64,000 nt of DNA from assembly GCF_040412425.1 (NCBI RefSeq), contig NC_089743.1, positions 83,841,971-83,905,970 of the forward strand, written 5' to 3'. This document shows, piece by piece, positions 35,532 to 47,251 of this stretch (position 1 is the first letter of the stretch; each line of letters begins with the position of its first letter). Source of the DNA: Macrobrachium rosenbergii. Lineage: Eukaryota > Arthropoda > Malacostraca > Decapoda > Palaemonidae. The position numbers were made by a program, and so were the translations under genes. The notes below the pieces were generated by a model, which ran no database searches, was not told where the DNA came from, and saw only the letters and a list, made by a program, of their open reading frames with translations.

Positions 35532-36084
35532 ACATGAAAATAAAAAAAGGAGATACCAAGACTTTCGACATTCATTCTTAAGTCATCTTCAGGATACCAA
35601 ACAGTCTTAAAATACAATTTACACGAGAAAGCAATATGCTGTCACAGATAAGAATAAAAAATACGTTAACATTCTACTAAGTAAGCAAGAAACATTCTTC
35701 AAAACGAAACATACTTAGTGGAAATATGCAGTCATTAAAATCGCAATAAAAAATTATCTATTTGTGAAATATCTAACAGCCTGTTTTACTTTTGGACCAT
35801 TACAAATAATAAAAGATGGACGTATTACTGAAATGTTATATTCTTAATGATTCAAAAGTAAAACAAGACGTTGGATATTTTACAAATGGGTAATAATTTG
35901 ATTGTGATTTTAATAACTACATATTTCCACTAAGTATGTTTTATTCTGAAGAATGTTTTTTACATACTTAAGTAGAGTTTTAACGTGCTTTTATTGTTAT
36001 CTGTGACTCCATACTGCTTTCTTGTGCAAGATGATTTCAGAATAAAAATCGAAAGTCTTGGTATCTCATTTTTTATTTTCATGT
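35532..36084. mobile_element. large foldback element, arms about 233-264 bp
   Basis: Left arm 35532-35795 and right arm about 35852-36084 are diverged complements over nearly their whole length. Matching words are ACATGAAAATAAAAAA with ATTTTTTATTTTCATGT, ACCAAGACTTTCGA with CGAAAGTCTTGGT, CTTAGTGGAAATATG with CATATTTCCACTAAG, and GTTTTACTTTTG with CAAAAGTAAAAC. Centre about 56 bp. On the minus strand (35593-35562) the left arm reads CCTGAAGATGACTTAAG then GAATGTCGAAAG, a CUGANGA...GAAA-like core. No frame. It ends 30 bp before a SINE A insertion. Confidence 0.88.
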
Positions 36085-36127
36085 AAGAATCTCTAATATA
36101 ATCATTATGCAATTTACTATACATCCA

Positions 36128-36409
36128 TAGTTCCTCATTGGCCGGGTGGGTATCGTTCTCAGATAGCACTCTGCTGGTCCCGCGTTCGATTCTCCGACCG
36201 GCCAATGAAGAATTAGAGGAATTTATTTCTGGTGATATAAATTCATTTCTCGCTATAATGTGGTTTGGATTCCACAATAAGCTGTAGGTCCCGTTGCTAG
36301 GTAGCCAACTGGTTCTTAGCCAGGTAAAATAAATCTAATCCTTTGATCCAGCCCTAGGAGAGCTGTTAATCAGCTCAGTGGTCTGGTTAAACTAAAGTAT
36401 ACTTAGTCC
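36128..36409 (+). mobile_element. SINE family A copy 2, full length
   Basis: Flanked by a perfect 14-bp target duplication, TTACTATACATCCA, at 36114-36127 and 36410-36423. The head has an A-box-like TGGCCGGGTGG (36139-36149) and a B-box-like CGTTCGATTCTC (36183-36194); the body and the tail CAGCTCAGTGGTCTGGTTAA are as in copy 1. This is the copy whose pol III boxes are easiest to see. Confidence 0.92.
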
Positions 36410-36448
36410 TTACTATACATCCAGCATAGCTTATATACATGCATACAT

Positions 36449-36454
<6 letters not shown>

Positions 36455-36540
<86 letters not shown>
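36455..36540. repeat. (TA)n microsatellite
   Basis: Pure run of about 77 bp, 35 bp downstream of the SINE. Confidence 0.98.
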
Positions 36541-36543
<3 letters not shown>

Positions 36544-36734
36544 TACAGTGTAAGTATGTATTTTGGAACATTGTGATATCGGAGTGCATTTAGCTAAAAA
36601 AAAATTGATATTGCAGTGCATTTAGCTCAAAAGAATGTTAGGGGTATGTCAAAACTTCTATTCATACATTTTATTTTTTAAATACAACCGTGCACGCCTG
36701 TGTACAAGCACTTGAGTGCAGCAGTAAGCAAACA

Positions 36735-37049
36735 AAAAGGATGCGGATTTGGATTTTGGGGATCTCGCAGCGTAAGTGGTTGGAAAACGAAGAAATTAGA
36801 AGTGCCCGAGTTGTAAGGATTGGTGAGTCGAGACTGAGATTGTCTGGGCACGCGGTAAGGATGGGTGGGCAGGGAGGAGTAAAATGCGTTTGGGTAGAAC
36901 CTGTGGGTAGAAGTTCGACAGGAGGGCGAAGGATTAGATGGCGTGATAAAATGAAGGAGGAATTTGAGAAGAAAGGCTTAGCGGAGGGGGATTCTTTCGG
37001 TAGAAATGTTTGGAGAAGATGCATCAAGGCAACCGACCCCTTAGGTTAG
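36735..37049 (+). pseudogene. LINE C-terminal relic
   Basis: The open frame reads MRIWILGISQRKWLENEEIR, then ESRLRLSGHAVRMGGQGGVK, then GGRRIRWRDKMKEEFEKKGL and a Trp/Arg tail. It matches the LINE tail pattern (R..W..GI...R..NEEIR; SRLRWFGHVxRM; RGRPRxRWxD), with Phe lost from the usual WFGHV. About 104 residues remain intact in one frame with no RT upstream: a 5'-truncated copy, less decayed than the relic at 20056. Confidence 0.85.
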
Positions 37050-37571
37050 GGATAGAGGTGGGGGAAAAGATGAGAAAGTGAGAATTAATATATAGTATTC
37101 TGTGAACATATGTATGAACGTGGACTTTATGTATCGTCACACAAAAACAGACGTGTCAGTATCATAGGATGGAAAATATACCTGCAATTTTATCTGCAAC
37201 TTGGTATAAAATAACTTACAAGAGAGCCCACTGTGACCAGAAGTACAATTTTTTTTTTTTTTATTCATACTTCTTTGTGATCAATAATGACAGAAAATGC
37301 CAATGCCGGTCACTGTTTGCCTGACCGTCTAATTACTTCCAGCGTATGTCAGGTCTAGTGTTTTCTCAATACAAAGTTCCGAAGACTTTCTGACTTCGCA
37401 TAAAACATACCCAGTTCTTTTATGGAAGAACTAAACAAGGTCATTTCTTTGGTCAACCTGTTGTATACCTCGTGGTTTATATTACTGAAATAACGTAAGT
37501 AACGTAAAATATACATTTTTGCCATTTAATAATTTTTTTATTAATTTCCGTAAGCACGTGGAACATCCATG

Positions 37572-37575
<4 letters not shown>
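37050..37575. other. unannotated sequence
   Basis: AT-rich; may include the 3' tail of the preceding LINE relic. Nothing recognised. Confidence 0.4.

Positions 37576-37636
<61 letters not shown>
37576..37636. repeat. (GA)n microsatellite
   Basis: Pure dinucleotide run. Confidence 0.98.
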
Positions 37637-37639
<3 letters not shown>

Positions 37640-37737
37640 TCACATTAAGACTTAAGACCAACGCTTTCCATGAAAGTTATTTTATTTTCGTTAGGATTTA
37701 CTAGTTTTATATGTGCATATGCTAATATTTTAAGGTA

Positions 37738-37931
<194 letters not shown>

Positions 37932-38127
37932 CATACATATATATATGTATGTACTGTATTTTCACACACAATTAAGCCATCGTTTTATGCTTTCTTAAAT
38001 AATGTATACTGTATAAAGGTAAAGGCGCCCAATCGTCCCGCTCCAGTTTAAAAGGATAATAGTTATTAATTATGGACGGTTAAAAACTTGTGCCCCAACA
38101 TGAAAATTGCAGATGAGGTTAAAGCAT

Positions 38128-38185
38128 CTACTACTACTACTACTACTACTACTACTGCTACTACTACTACTACTACTACTACTAC

Positions 38186-38234
<49 letters not shown>
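38128..38234. repeat. compound (ACT)n(AAT)n microsatellite
   Basis: (CTA)n at 38128-38186 changes to (AAT)n at 38187-38234 and runs directly into the palindrome at 38235. Confidence 0.98.
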
Positions 38235-38235
<1 letters not shown>

Positions 38236-38421
38236 TGTTTTGTTGAATATGAAGGCAGCCTTGGTTGCATTAATCTTGCAGATTATCCGTTCACCTCTTC
38301 TGATTAGCCTTTTTTCTTCTTCAGTAACAGAATTAAGAAGAAAAAAGACTAATCAGAAGATCTGAACGGATAATCTACAAGATTAATGCAACCAAGGCTG
38401 CCATCATATTCAATAAAACAT
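38235..38421. mobile_element. palindromic repeat between trinucleotide arrays, 87-bp arms
   Basis: Left arm 38235-38321 and right arm 38335-38421 are strong complements (GCAGCCTTGGTTGCATTAAT and its complement), with a 13-bp loop. Abutted by (AAT)n on the left and followed by (AAT)n about 27 bp on the right. The minus strand carries CTGAAGA (38324-38318) at the centre, then AGAAAAAAGGCTAATC; the helix-II and GAAA parts are less clear than in the other palindromes. Confidence 0.9.
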
Positions 38422-38445
38422 GTTTGAAAGAGGGCCTATACCCAC

Positions 38446-38446
<1 letters not shown>

Positions 38447-38504
<58 letters not shown>
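38447..38504. repeat. (AAT)n microsatellite
   Basis: Pure trinucleotide run. Confidence 0.98.
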
Positions 38505-38507
<3 letters not shown>

Positions 38508-38928
38508 TCTATTTCTCCCAAGCTACCCGAATTACTTCCAGATCTAAATTGTAATTCTTACACGAAAATGTCGAAAATCAGTGACATTTTTTAATTATCA
38601 GAAACCTTCTTTGTGGGGGTACAGAGCACCTGTGAGGCTGTGGAAGTTCCCCTTTACACAGGGGATTATTCTTGATTAAAAGGTAAAGGATGAATAGGAA
38701 GTGGCTAAAATCCCCCGAAAAAAAAAGGATGTTAGCGAAGAAAACTAGAGTTTAGTTCGGTACCCTTTATGCAGACAGGTAGGATATGGCGTTATAATTT
38801 AATCTATGGGTTCTTACAGAAAATTTCTCTATATTGCAGAAGGTCGGGCCATTTACTCGTAGAATTGAAAATATCAATGAAAATTAGAATTTTATGGATT
38901 TCAGCATTTTTCTTCTAAAATTCCATGT

Positions 38929-38929
38929 A

Positions 38930-38990
<61 letters not shown>
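38929..38990. repeat. (ATT)n microsatellite
   Basis: Pure trinucleotide run. Confidence 0.98.
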
Positions 38991-38996
38991 CTGATT

Positions 38997-39045
38997 TATC
39001 TTTAAATATATGAACATATACATAACTGTGGATTTGTTTCTCCAT
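38997..39045. mobile_element. terminal fragment shared with the 30058-30252 palindrome
   Basis: CATAACTGTGGATTTGTTTC followed by TCCATTATT, preceded by TTTAAATATATGAACATA, matches the right end of the palindrome at 30205-30258 in sequence and in lying against (ATT)n. Confidence 0.7.
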
Positions 39046-39079
39046 TATTATTATTATTATATTATTATTATTATTATTA

Positions 39080-39332
39080 AGAGAAACCCACATGATTCTT
39101 GTGTATAACTTGTTTACTGGTAAATACATATTACTTTGATCTCGAGCACTGTCAGGTCCTAACTGTGACCCTTTTTCAGAGATGAGGTAGTCAGGCTGGT
39201 TCAAGGCCCAGCCTGACTACCTCATCTCTTGAAAAAGGGTCACAGTTAGACCTGACAGTGCTCGAGATCAAAGTAATATGTAAATATTTACCAGTAAACA
39301 AGTTATACACAAAAATCTTGTGGGTTTCTCTT
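39080..39332. mobile_element. palindromic repeat beside (ATT)n, arms about 120 bp
   Basis: Left arm 39080-39199 and right arm 39208-39332 are strong complements, ending in AGAGAAACCCACA and its complement, with an 8-bp loop. (ATT)n abuts the left side and a short ATTATTATT run follows the right. On the minus strand, starting near 39179, CTGAAAAAGGGTC is followed by ACAGTTAGGACCTGACAG: a GGTC/GACC stem between CTGA and a GA(A/C)A-type end, again in the hammerhead-like position. Confidence 0.88.
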
Positions 39333-39630
39333 TCCATCTTCAGAAGAAAACTGAAAGAAGTTTTTGTTTGGTTCATTATTATTATTATCATTATGAAGCC
39401 AAACGCGTACATCTAAACAGGCAAAGGTTAAAGAGAATGCAATGATTAGGAACATCATGAAAAGGGTATGGAAAAGAAGGGAAGGTGAAATAAGGATCGT
39501 GAGAAAGGAAGCTGTATCTTACAAAAGTCATCATGGGGCCTCTTTCCATCTTTAAAAAAACCTCAAATACGGAACAGTTAATTTTCCTTCATTCATAAAA
39601 ACATTCTTATTCGCTTGAATAGAGCACGCA

Positions 39631-40000
39631 CGATATTAATTATATTCTCAAGGGAGGAAAGTCCCACCTCTCCATTGGTATTTATTATCAGGTAAAAACT
39701 TCCAAGAGTCTTCTTCAGTATCGGCCCATACTGGAACCAAATATTGAATGATACGATATTAATTATATTCTCAAGGGAGAAAGGTCCCACCTCGCCATTT
39801 GTATTTATTATCAGATAAAAACCTCCAGGAGTCTTATTCAGTATCGGCCCATACTTGAACCAAATACTGAAAGATACAATATTAATTATATTCTCAACGG
39901 AAAAAAGTCCCACCTCGCCATTTGTATTTATTATCAGATAAAAACTTCCAAGAGTCTTATTCAGTATCGGCCCATACTGGAACCAAGGATTGAATGATAG
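39631..40000. repeat. tandem repeat, 3 x 123 bp
   Basis: Copies start at 39631, 39754 and 39877 with ATATTAATTATATTCTCAA and end ACCAA...GAATGATA. Identity is roughly 85-90 percent by eye. Because 123 = 3 x 41, one minus-strand frame stays open through all three copies (about 135 codons of a 41-residue repeat containing SFYLIINTNGEVG). No known domain; open-frame persistence is expected for any stop-free unit whose length is a multiple of three. Confidence 0.95.
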
Positions 40001-40310
40001 AGTGGGAGAATTAAAGTCTCTCTCTCTCTCATACGTACCATATTATTTCAACGCGCATTACCTTAGAAACCCTAGGCCCCTTATTGTGCAAACAATATCG
40101 GATTACATACACCCTTCTACATAAGCGCCAAAAGTGACTGACTACACTCAAGCCTTCAACTCCTTCATAACAGGGACGACGCACAGACAACAATAAACAG
40201 CGAGAAGCAAACATAAAATATCCTCTTTCTTCCCTCGCCCCCCTTAAACCTACACAAGACCTACTCTATAGTGACAACTGCCATCTCCTTTTGAAACCCG
40301 ACGCTCGAGG
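40001..40310. other. unannotated sequence
   Basis: Nothing recognised besides a short (TC)n at 40018-40030. Confidence 0.45.

Positions 40311-40372
<62 letters not shown>
40311..40372. repeat. (GA)n microsatellite
   Basis: Pure dinucleotide run. Confidence 0.98.
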
Positions 40373-40376
<4 letters not shown>

Positions 40377-40900
40377 GTAGGAACGCCGCAGCCTTCCCTC
40401 GAAGTTTTAGGCTTTTGGTCATATGACCCGGTGGCCCCAAAAGCAACACCTTTTACAAGGGTTGTTGAGCAACTGTTTTAGGGTTTTCGACACCGGTCCT
40501 CGATCGTAAAGACGCACTTCCATTTGTCGGAAGTCGTTCGAGCGCAGCAACTATGTGCGTCCGTCATAACCAGCTGTTCATTGTAGTAAAAGGAGGCTGA
40601 GGCTGGATTATGGCCTCCTTCCCTCCCTCCCTCCCTTCATCCTTCCCTCCTACGCTTGAATTTCCCATTTCTCATCTGGCGGACACTCCCTTTCCTTCCA
40701 GGGTTATAAGGTCCACCCGCTCCCCAGCACACGTTATCAGAAAGGGCGCCAGGGAGATATCAGTTTTCTGTTTGAACATCGAGATGTTAGGTCTTGGGAG
40801 AAAATGTTCGTCATACAAAAATAATGTCAATGGTTTCTGAAATTTTCTACACGGTATTTTATTCCGAGATATATAGTTTTCATATGTTAAATATACACAA
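40373..40900. other. unannotated, moderately GC-rich sequence
   Basis: GC is higher than the surroundings, with a (TCCC)n patch at 40616-40650. Short open frames only. No gene call. Confidence 0.4.
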
Positions 40901-40924
40901 ACAAACACATATACATATACACAC

Positions 40925-40940
40925 ATATATATATATATAC

Positions 40941-40987
<47 letters not shown>

Positions 40988-41016
40988 TATATACATACAT
41001 ATATATATATATACAT

Positions 41017-41080
<64 letters not shown>
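40925..41080. repeat. (TA)n/(TACA)n compound microsatellite
   Basis: Several (TA)n runs, notably 40948-40983 and 41021-41080, separated by TACATA variants. Confidence 0.97.
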
Positions 41081-41082
<2 letters not shown>

Positions 41083-42285
41083 CAAATATCAATACTAGAT
41101 CAGAGGCACTTTGACACTAGATCACAGACTCTTAAGACCTTATGGGAAAATACCAGGCAGTAGGAGAGAGAGATATACCCACAGACCTAGGAGCGACAGG
41201 AGAGTTTCAGCCTTTAACAGTCTCAACCTATTCAAGGGATGAGTGGAATGTGTCCTAAAGGAACCATGTGTTGGTCAGAAAGCTGTTTTCCTGTCTTAAT
41301 CCTCAGATTCAATTGATCTCCCACTGAGTTTTTTCCAAACCTTTCCTGGCCGCACCTATTTCTTACTTTCCAGGTACACACCGAGGTTGCAGCCCAAAGC
41401 AATGCTCCCAGCAGAAGCCAAGACCTTATAACGCCAGGAACACCACAAAGTTCAGTTCAGTTTCACTCAGACTAGTCCAGTAGACACTCAATATGGGTGA
41501 CCTCTGCCTGTACATCCCCAAGCTGGGATAACTGTGAACTCACCCTTTTTCACACTGGACAGACAGTGTCAATTGCCGGACATCGCCGATAACTTGGGCC
41601 GCATCAACGTAAGGTTGGGTGTGCAAGCAAACCAGGAAGCAACGAAAGTAATGTACCCCAGAAGGGAAGTTGGTTGGCCAGTATCTTTTTCTCTGACTCA
41701 TCTTATCATCTCTCTTTCGCACATTTCATCGTCTCAGTAACTTCTTGTCTCTTCAACTTGAACAGTGAATCTACTATCCCAATTTGTAAATTCCTTGACA
41801 GTGCATAACGTAATTCTCAACCCTTGCTAGCAAGTGAGTAAAGTATTATCTCAGTGTTAGTCTTACCTGGAGTTGTCTCCTTCCAGGAGTGTTATCAATG
41901 CCGTTACCAGACTAGCCGCGCTTCTATGTTCACAGTTGCCTGAAGAATCTGCCTGACCAGGGATGATAGAAATATTGCCTAATTGGCTTAACTGGCCACT
42001 TGCACGTGACCAGTAGTCGTAATTGTGATGCGCTATCCATTTCACTCAGTCATTGCTGTTGTGTAATTTCCAAGTTAATTTATTTAGTGAAAGTGTCCAT
42101 TTTCCCTTGGTAATTTCTTCCAGATTGTGATTGTAAATAACAAATTACTGTTAAGAAATTAACTTTCGCTTTGCAAAATCTTGCATTTTATCAGTTTATG
42201 GGCTTACGAGGGGTTTTCTTGTAAGGATAAAAATATAGCTTCAAGGCCCAGTACACAGTCGTTCCCTCGAAGCCTGTAACAATAT
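41081..42285. other. unannotated sequence
   Basis: No gene or family repeat recognised; frames at 41534-41740 on both strands are mutual shadows. Confidence 0.5.
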
Positions 42286-42294
42286 ATATGTATG

Positions 42295-42335
<41 letters not shown>

Positions 42336-42390
42336 TGGATATGCAGACACACAAACATATATATACATATATATATGTATATATATTTGT
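42286..42390. repeat. (TA)n-rich compound microsatellite
   Basis: (TATG)n start, (TA)n at 42299-42334, then TACATA/TATGTA variants with dyad symmetry. Confidence 0.95.
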
Positions 42391-43595
42391 GTGGGTGTGG
42401 GTATATGTCGTATTGTAAAAATTCAACGAAACGTTTTAACATACCTCTAAAGTTCGTCCTTCCCATAACTGTTGCCCTAATGTAGAATCCTCACCAACAA
42501 AATCTGATAAGTAGAATTGTTTTGCAATAACATTTTGCTGTCCGACAAAGCAACTGAAGGCGAGACAACTTTTGACTTAACAAACCTACACCAACTCTGC
42601 AATTCCGTGGTCAGAATAAGTTGGTAATTAAAGTGAAAACGCCACTCACCAAACGTAAATAATACCCATTATTTAGTCTGCATGAGCTATATATGACGTT
42701 CAAGAATGTTACTTGCAAACATAGAAAATATACTAGGATGGGGGATCCTTGTACCACCAAAGGTCACACATCCTCAAACAGTAAAGGAAATTTTTCTCCT
42801 TCCTGTTTCCTTCGACCCTAATCCTTTGCATCCATTACCTTTTGACTTTTTCCCATCCCATCTTTTGAACAAAAAAAAAAAAAAAAAGTTGTATCAGGTG
42901 GTAAGACCCGGTTGTTTTTCTCGTTAACCTTTTTCCAGTTCTTCTTTACTGGGCTTTGGGCTTGGATTGTGATAACTGCACAGTTTGCACAGAGAGAAGG
43001 GTATATTAAAATATAAGATTACATTTCGGCTAGCTTTCTTTTCACTGTACTCTAAAATTTAAATTGTTAAAGAGAAATCATTTTCTCCTGATGTAGACAT
43101 TATCTAGTGATCTAAGAACACAGTACTAAAATCTGTAACTGCTTGAAAATCTGAATCACGCCAAAAAAAAAGTAGGTTATAATCAATCCGTAGGTCTGGC
43201 AACACTGTTTACATACCTCTGTCTTGACCCGTACTGCCCAACATCAATTTCACATCATTCAGCCAACGCCCCTTCAAATAACTTCGACTTATTTCTCACA
43301 AAACTCTTGAATACAACCCTCACCACCCTACTGCACTTCTCTCTTTCCATTTACCCATTCTGTGTAAAAACACTCTGGTCAATCTTTTCACCTATGCTAA
43401 CGTTTTTTACCATTTCTTTGTACCCCTACATTTTAACCCTTTCAGTCCTCACTCTATATGCAGTTCCTCTCCTCAGCTTCAGGCTTTTTTCCGCTTTTCT
43501 TTAAAGGACTGAATGTACTCGCGTTGAATATATAAAGTAGGGTTGGCTAATCAGTCCTATCATGCATTCCAACCTTTGCTTCCAGATGTAAACAA
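42391..43595. other. unannotated sequence
   Basis: Poly-A at 42871-42888. The CT-rich stretch 43200-43500 resembles in composition the antisense of LINE coding sequence, but I could not identify blocks. Confidence 0.4.
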
Positions 43596-43597
43596 AG

Positions 43598-43698
<101 letters not shown>

Positions 43699-43699
43699 T

Positions 43700-45460
43700 T
43701 ACATGCAAATATATAAACGAAAAGACCAAAAGTAACGACTACGTTGTGTATTGAAGATCCCAAGGCCTACAAAGCGTCTTCAATCCTAAAGTGCTAGAAG
43801 AAAAATTAACGTTTGGTAACCTGTACAAGATACCACTCAGCTTACACTGAACCAGTTCCTTTAGTCTTAATTTTGCCATTTTCTTCTTCTTCAAGTTTAC
43901 GTAAACTTACACCTAAATGGTAAAGTCTAAGATAACTACAATCACAAATAAGCACGCACTAGACCTAAGGCCACAAACCATAGTCGTAAATGAAGACACT
44001 GAAATAAAATGTAAGTACTAAGGCTGTTCCCGTATGCGGTATAGCCTGGAGCGTTTTAGAGCCAAAGGCGGCGTCTTTTGAATGGCGAGGGTTTCACCGA
44101 AGAGAGAAAGGGGATCAGCTTCAAACTAATACCACTTACAATGTTCTCAACTTAGCAGCTGGAATACACCACACAGGATTACGATCTCGCAACTTGTTTT
44201 ATGGCCCTAAGCCTTCGAGAGAACAGAATAGACTGCAACAGAGTCACAATATTATCTGCTGAATATTACAATGCCAGAAAAATCATTTTCGGCAGGGAAA
44301 TCAAATGCAAAATTGACAGGAAACTATACTCTCCCAATATGCATTATGTGAGTTCAGTTTATTTTTCTTTCTTCCGCTAGAAAGACAAGAGCCAACGTAC
44401 TAAATATTTTTCAGCTCCAGCTACATCAACTATAAATCTGTTGGAACTTTTAACGTTCTTGTCTGTTTCAAGAATCCTTTGACGTTCCATTCCGAAAGAA
44501 ATGAAACCACTCGCAAGACAACAGTCAAATTCCTTTAGTGAAAAAACAATGAACTCAAATACGACAGAAACACATTTTTTGTTACGAAAAATGAATATGC
44601 TCCTAGCTTTCAGGGCGCTCATTCCGTCGTTGGATGAAAATTCTAACTCTTAATTTTTCTCGAATAAAGAACTTACATCAAAACAGGTAAAAATCCACGT
44701 AACCCAGGCGTGTCTCGCACACCAACAAACGTGTATACATTACAAAGGTGCTAATGTTTTAAGAGGACAAAACAAGCACGCTTTGAAGTATTGATCCTGC
44801 CACAAATTTTATCGAAGATGAAACAAAATGCTCAGCTGACAGTCTATTCACTCAAGAACTTCAAGAAGTTTAAACTCATACAATGGGACACAAGATGAGA
44901 CGCAAGTACTCCAGGTCTAGTAATAGTAAATAATAGCAAGAACAAGAAAGCAAAATTGTAATATAAATGAAACACAGATACCCTTTCAAGTCTGTAAAAA
45001 GCGCAAATACACGCAAACAATTCCAGTATTTAAGCCCTGAGACCTGAGCCTGTAGCCACATCCTCGGGCGAGAGAGTGCTATAGATCGATTAACAGCGTC
45101 CGTTAATTTGAGATCTGACCCAAGAGAGACGAGAGGGAGAGAGAAATATCTCGATAGAAATGTCTTCACTTCGGGGATAACGATGCGACCCCCAACCAGA
45201 TGCTGTCTTTGCAGATAGGTTCTTGAATCGTTCTCTCATTTCCAGCGTTCTGAGCATCTGTACATAAAGAATCATAAACTTACGTGCAACGACAATAACT
45301 AGAGGGATTTTATCGTTGTGTTTGTATCGTTACTTAAGGAATAGGGATACGCATTCGGAGATGAAAATCTGTCCAAGGGGGACGGGCAAAAATCTAGAAT
45401 TTCATTTAATATTTTGAAAATTAAACGTTTGTACGTTTGTAAATCTTCATATATTTTACA
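43700..45460. other. unannotated sequence
   Basis: No gene, RNA or repeat family recognised in 1.7 kb. Confidence 0.5.
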
Positions 45461-45551
<91 letters not shown>

Positions 45552-45604
45552 TATCCATATATATATATATATATCCATATGTCTATATATATACTGTATA
45601 TACA
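45461..45604. repeat. (TA)n-rich compound microsatellite
   Basis: (TA)n at 45461-45531 followed by ATATCCATATAT variants. Confidence 0.97.
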
Positions 45605-46208
45605 TGTGTGTATACATTTATTCATACATGCATGCTACCAGGGAATTATTTTTTTGAACAATGTAAAATCACGAGATAATTCACCTTACAACATAGAGCC
45701 ACGAGATCATTCATTTCAATTATCAGATTAACTATTGGTTCCCATAAATCTTGCTGTATACGTATAATGTCTATTTCAGTGCAATAAAAACTCCACTTTA
45801 CACGTGTAAAAAGAGACAGGCTAATAAATCATTTTAAAAGTATTCAGAGCAATGAATTCGTACGAATGCTACAAATTTACATATAAAAAACAGCAGAGCA
45901 ATTAACAACAGAAAATTTAATTTCTAGAGAAATAATGTAATTCTTCATAACTATGAAAAGGGTGAAAAATATTTCCGAAAAAAGCGTCAGTCTGGAAAAA
46001 TTAGGATGTCATGAGTTATAATGAGCAATATCAATAATTTACACTAATATGAATTATTTGAACGGTTAATCTAAAGAAAAAATAAAAAAGAAAAGGCAGG
46101 GTCAACTATCTGTACAGAATATCGATAAACGATATATTTGCTGAGGGATAAAGTACGAAAAGGGTTTTGTCTTCAATCTGACTGTCATTCAGATCTACTG
46201 GAAGTTAC

Positions 46209-46636
46209 CGCAAATAAATCTATCAAAATCTTATCTGCAGGATAAATAAATCTATCAAAATCTTACCTGCAGGATAAATAAATCTATCAGAATCTTACCT
46301 GCAGGATCAATAAATCTATCAGAATCTTACCTGCAGGATAAATAAATCTATCAAAATCTTACCTGCAGGATAAATAATCAACTTATTAAAATCTTACCTG
46401 CAGGATAAATAAATCTATCAAAATCTTACCTCAGGATAAATAATCTTCAAAATCTTACTTGCAGGATCAAAATCTTAAGGATAAATAATCTATCAAAATC
46501 TTCCAGGATAAATAAATCTATCAAAATCTTACTTGCAGGATAAATAAATCTATCAAAATCTTACCTGCAGGATAAATAAATCTATCAAAATCTTACCTGC
46601 AGGATAAATAAATCTATCAAAATCTTACCTGCAGGA
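46209..46636. repeat. minisatellite, 32-bp unit, about 13 copies
   Basis: Unit ATCTATCAAAATCTTACCTG followed by CAGGATAAATAA, with very high identity in both halves. Copies between about 46370 and 46510 carry deletions or small rearrangements. CTGCAG occurs once per intact unit. Confidence 0.97.
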
Positions 46637-47239
46637 GGAAAAATCGAACAAAATTGATTTCAGCTAGAGAGAAATCAAGAGATAAAGCTATGAAAGGTTG
46701 TCCGTATTACTAAGAGTCATAGGTATATTCAAGGACGAGAGAAGGAAACTGCTAAATCTTTCCGCGTATAAAAACACCCACAAATATTCATTACAAAACG
46801 TAAAGTATCCATCGAATTGCAATATGGATTATACTGGTGTAGTGGCATTCAGCAGTCCTTCAAGCAACAGATATAGCAAAACGTGAATCCACAGAGATTG
46901 CATTTTGAACTTTTCTTTTATTTCTTTTATTCAAATATCAGCAATTAAAGGTTTTGGTTGCACGTTCTCGTTCACAATTAATCATTTAATAACTCCATAG
47001 CTTTCAATTAAACGTAAAAGAAATTTATAAACAATCATATAGTTTTATCTGTAGTACAGTCATTTATTTCAAGAACATTAGGTTATGTAGCCTGTTAGAA
47101 AGAAAATGTTTTACTGAACAGTAGACAATGCCCAATATATTATACCAGACAGTAAAGAAGCAGAGTTTACACGTAAATTTTTTTTTTTTCTTTTTTTCAT
47201 CGTGTAAAATATTTTAATAAGTAAATGACATGACAAGCG
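46637..47239. other. unannotated sequence
   Basis: AT-rich, T-run at 47179-47197; nothing recognised. Confidence 0.5.
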
Positions 47240-47251
47240 TGTTTTCATTAA

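Noticed and set aside
36128..36200. functional tRNA gene in the SINE head
   Set aside because: The same head recurs in other copies joined to the same body, with target duplications; it is a tRNA-like SINE promoter.
46209..46636. CRISPR array (32-bp repeat)
   Set aside because: Units are contiguous with no unique spacers; a minisatellite.
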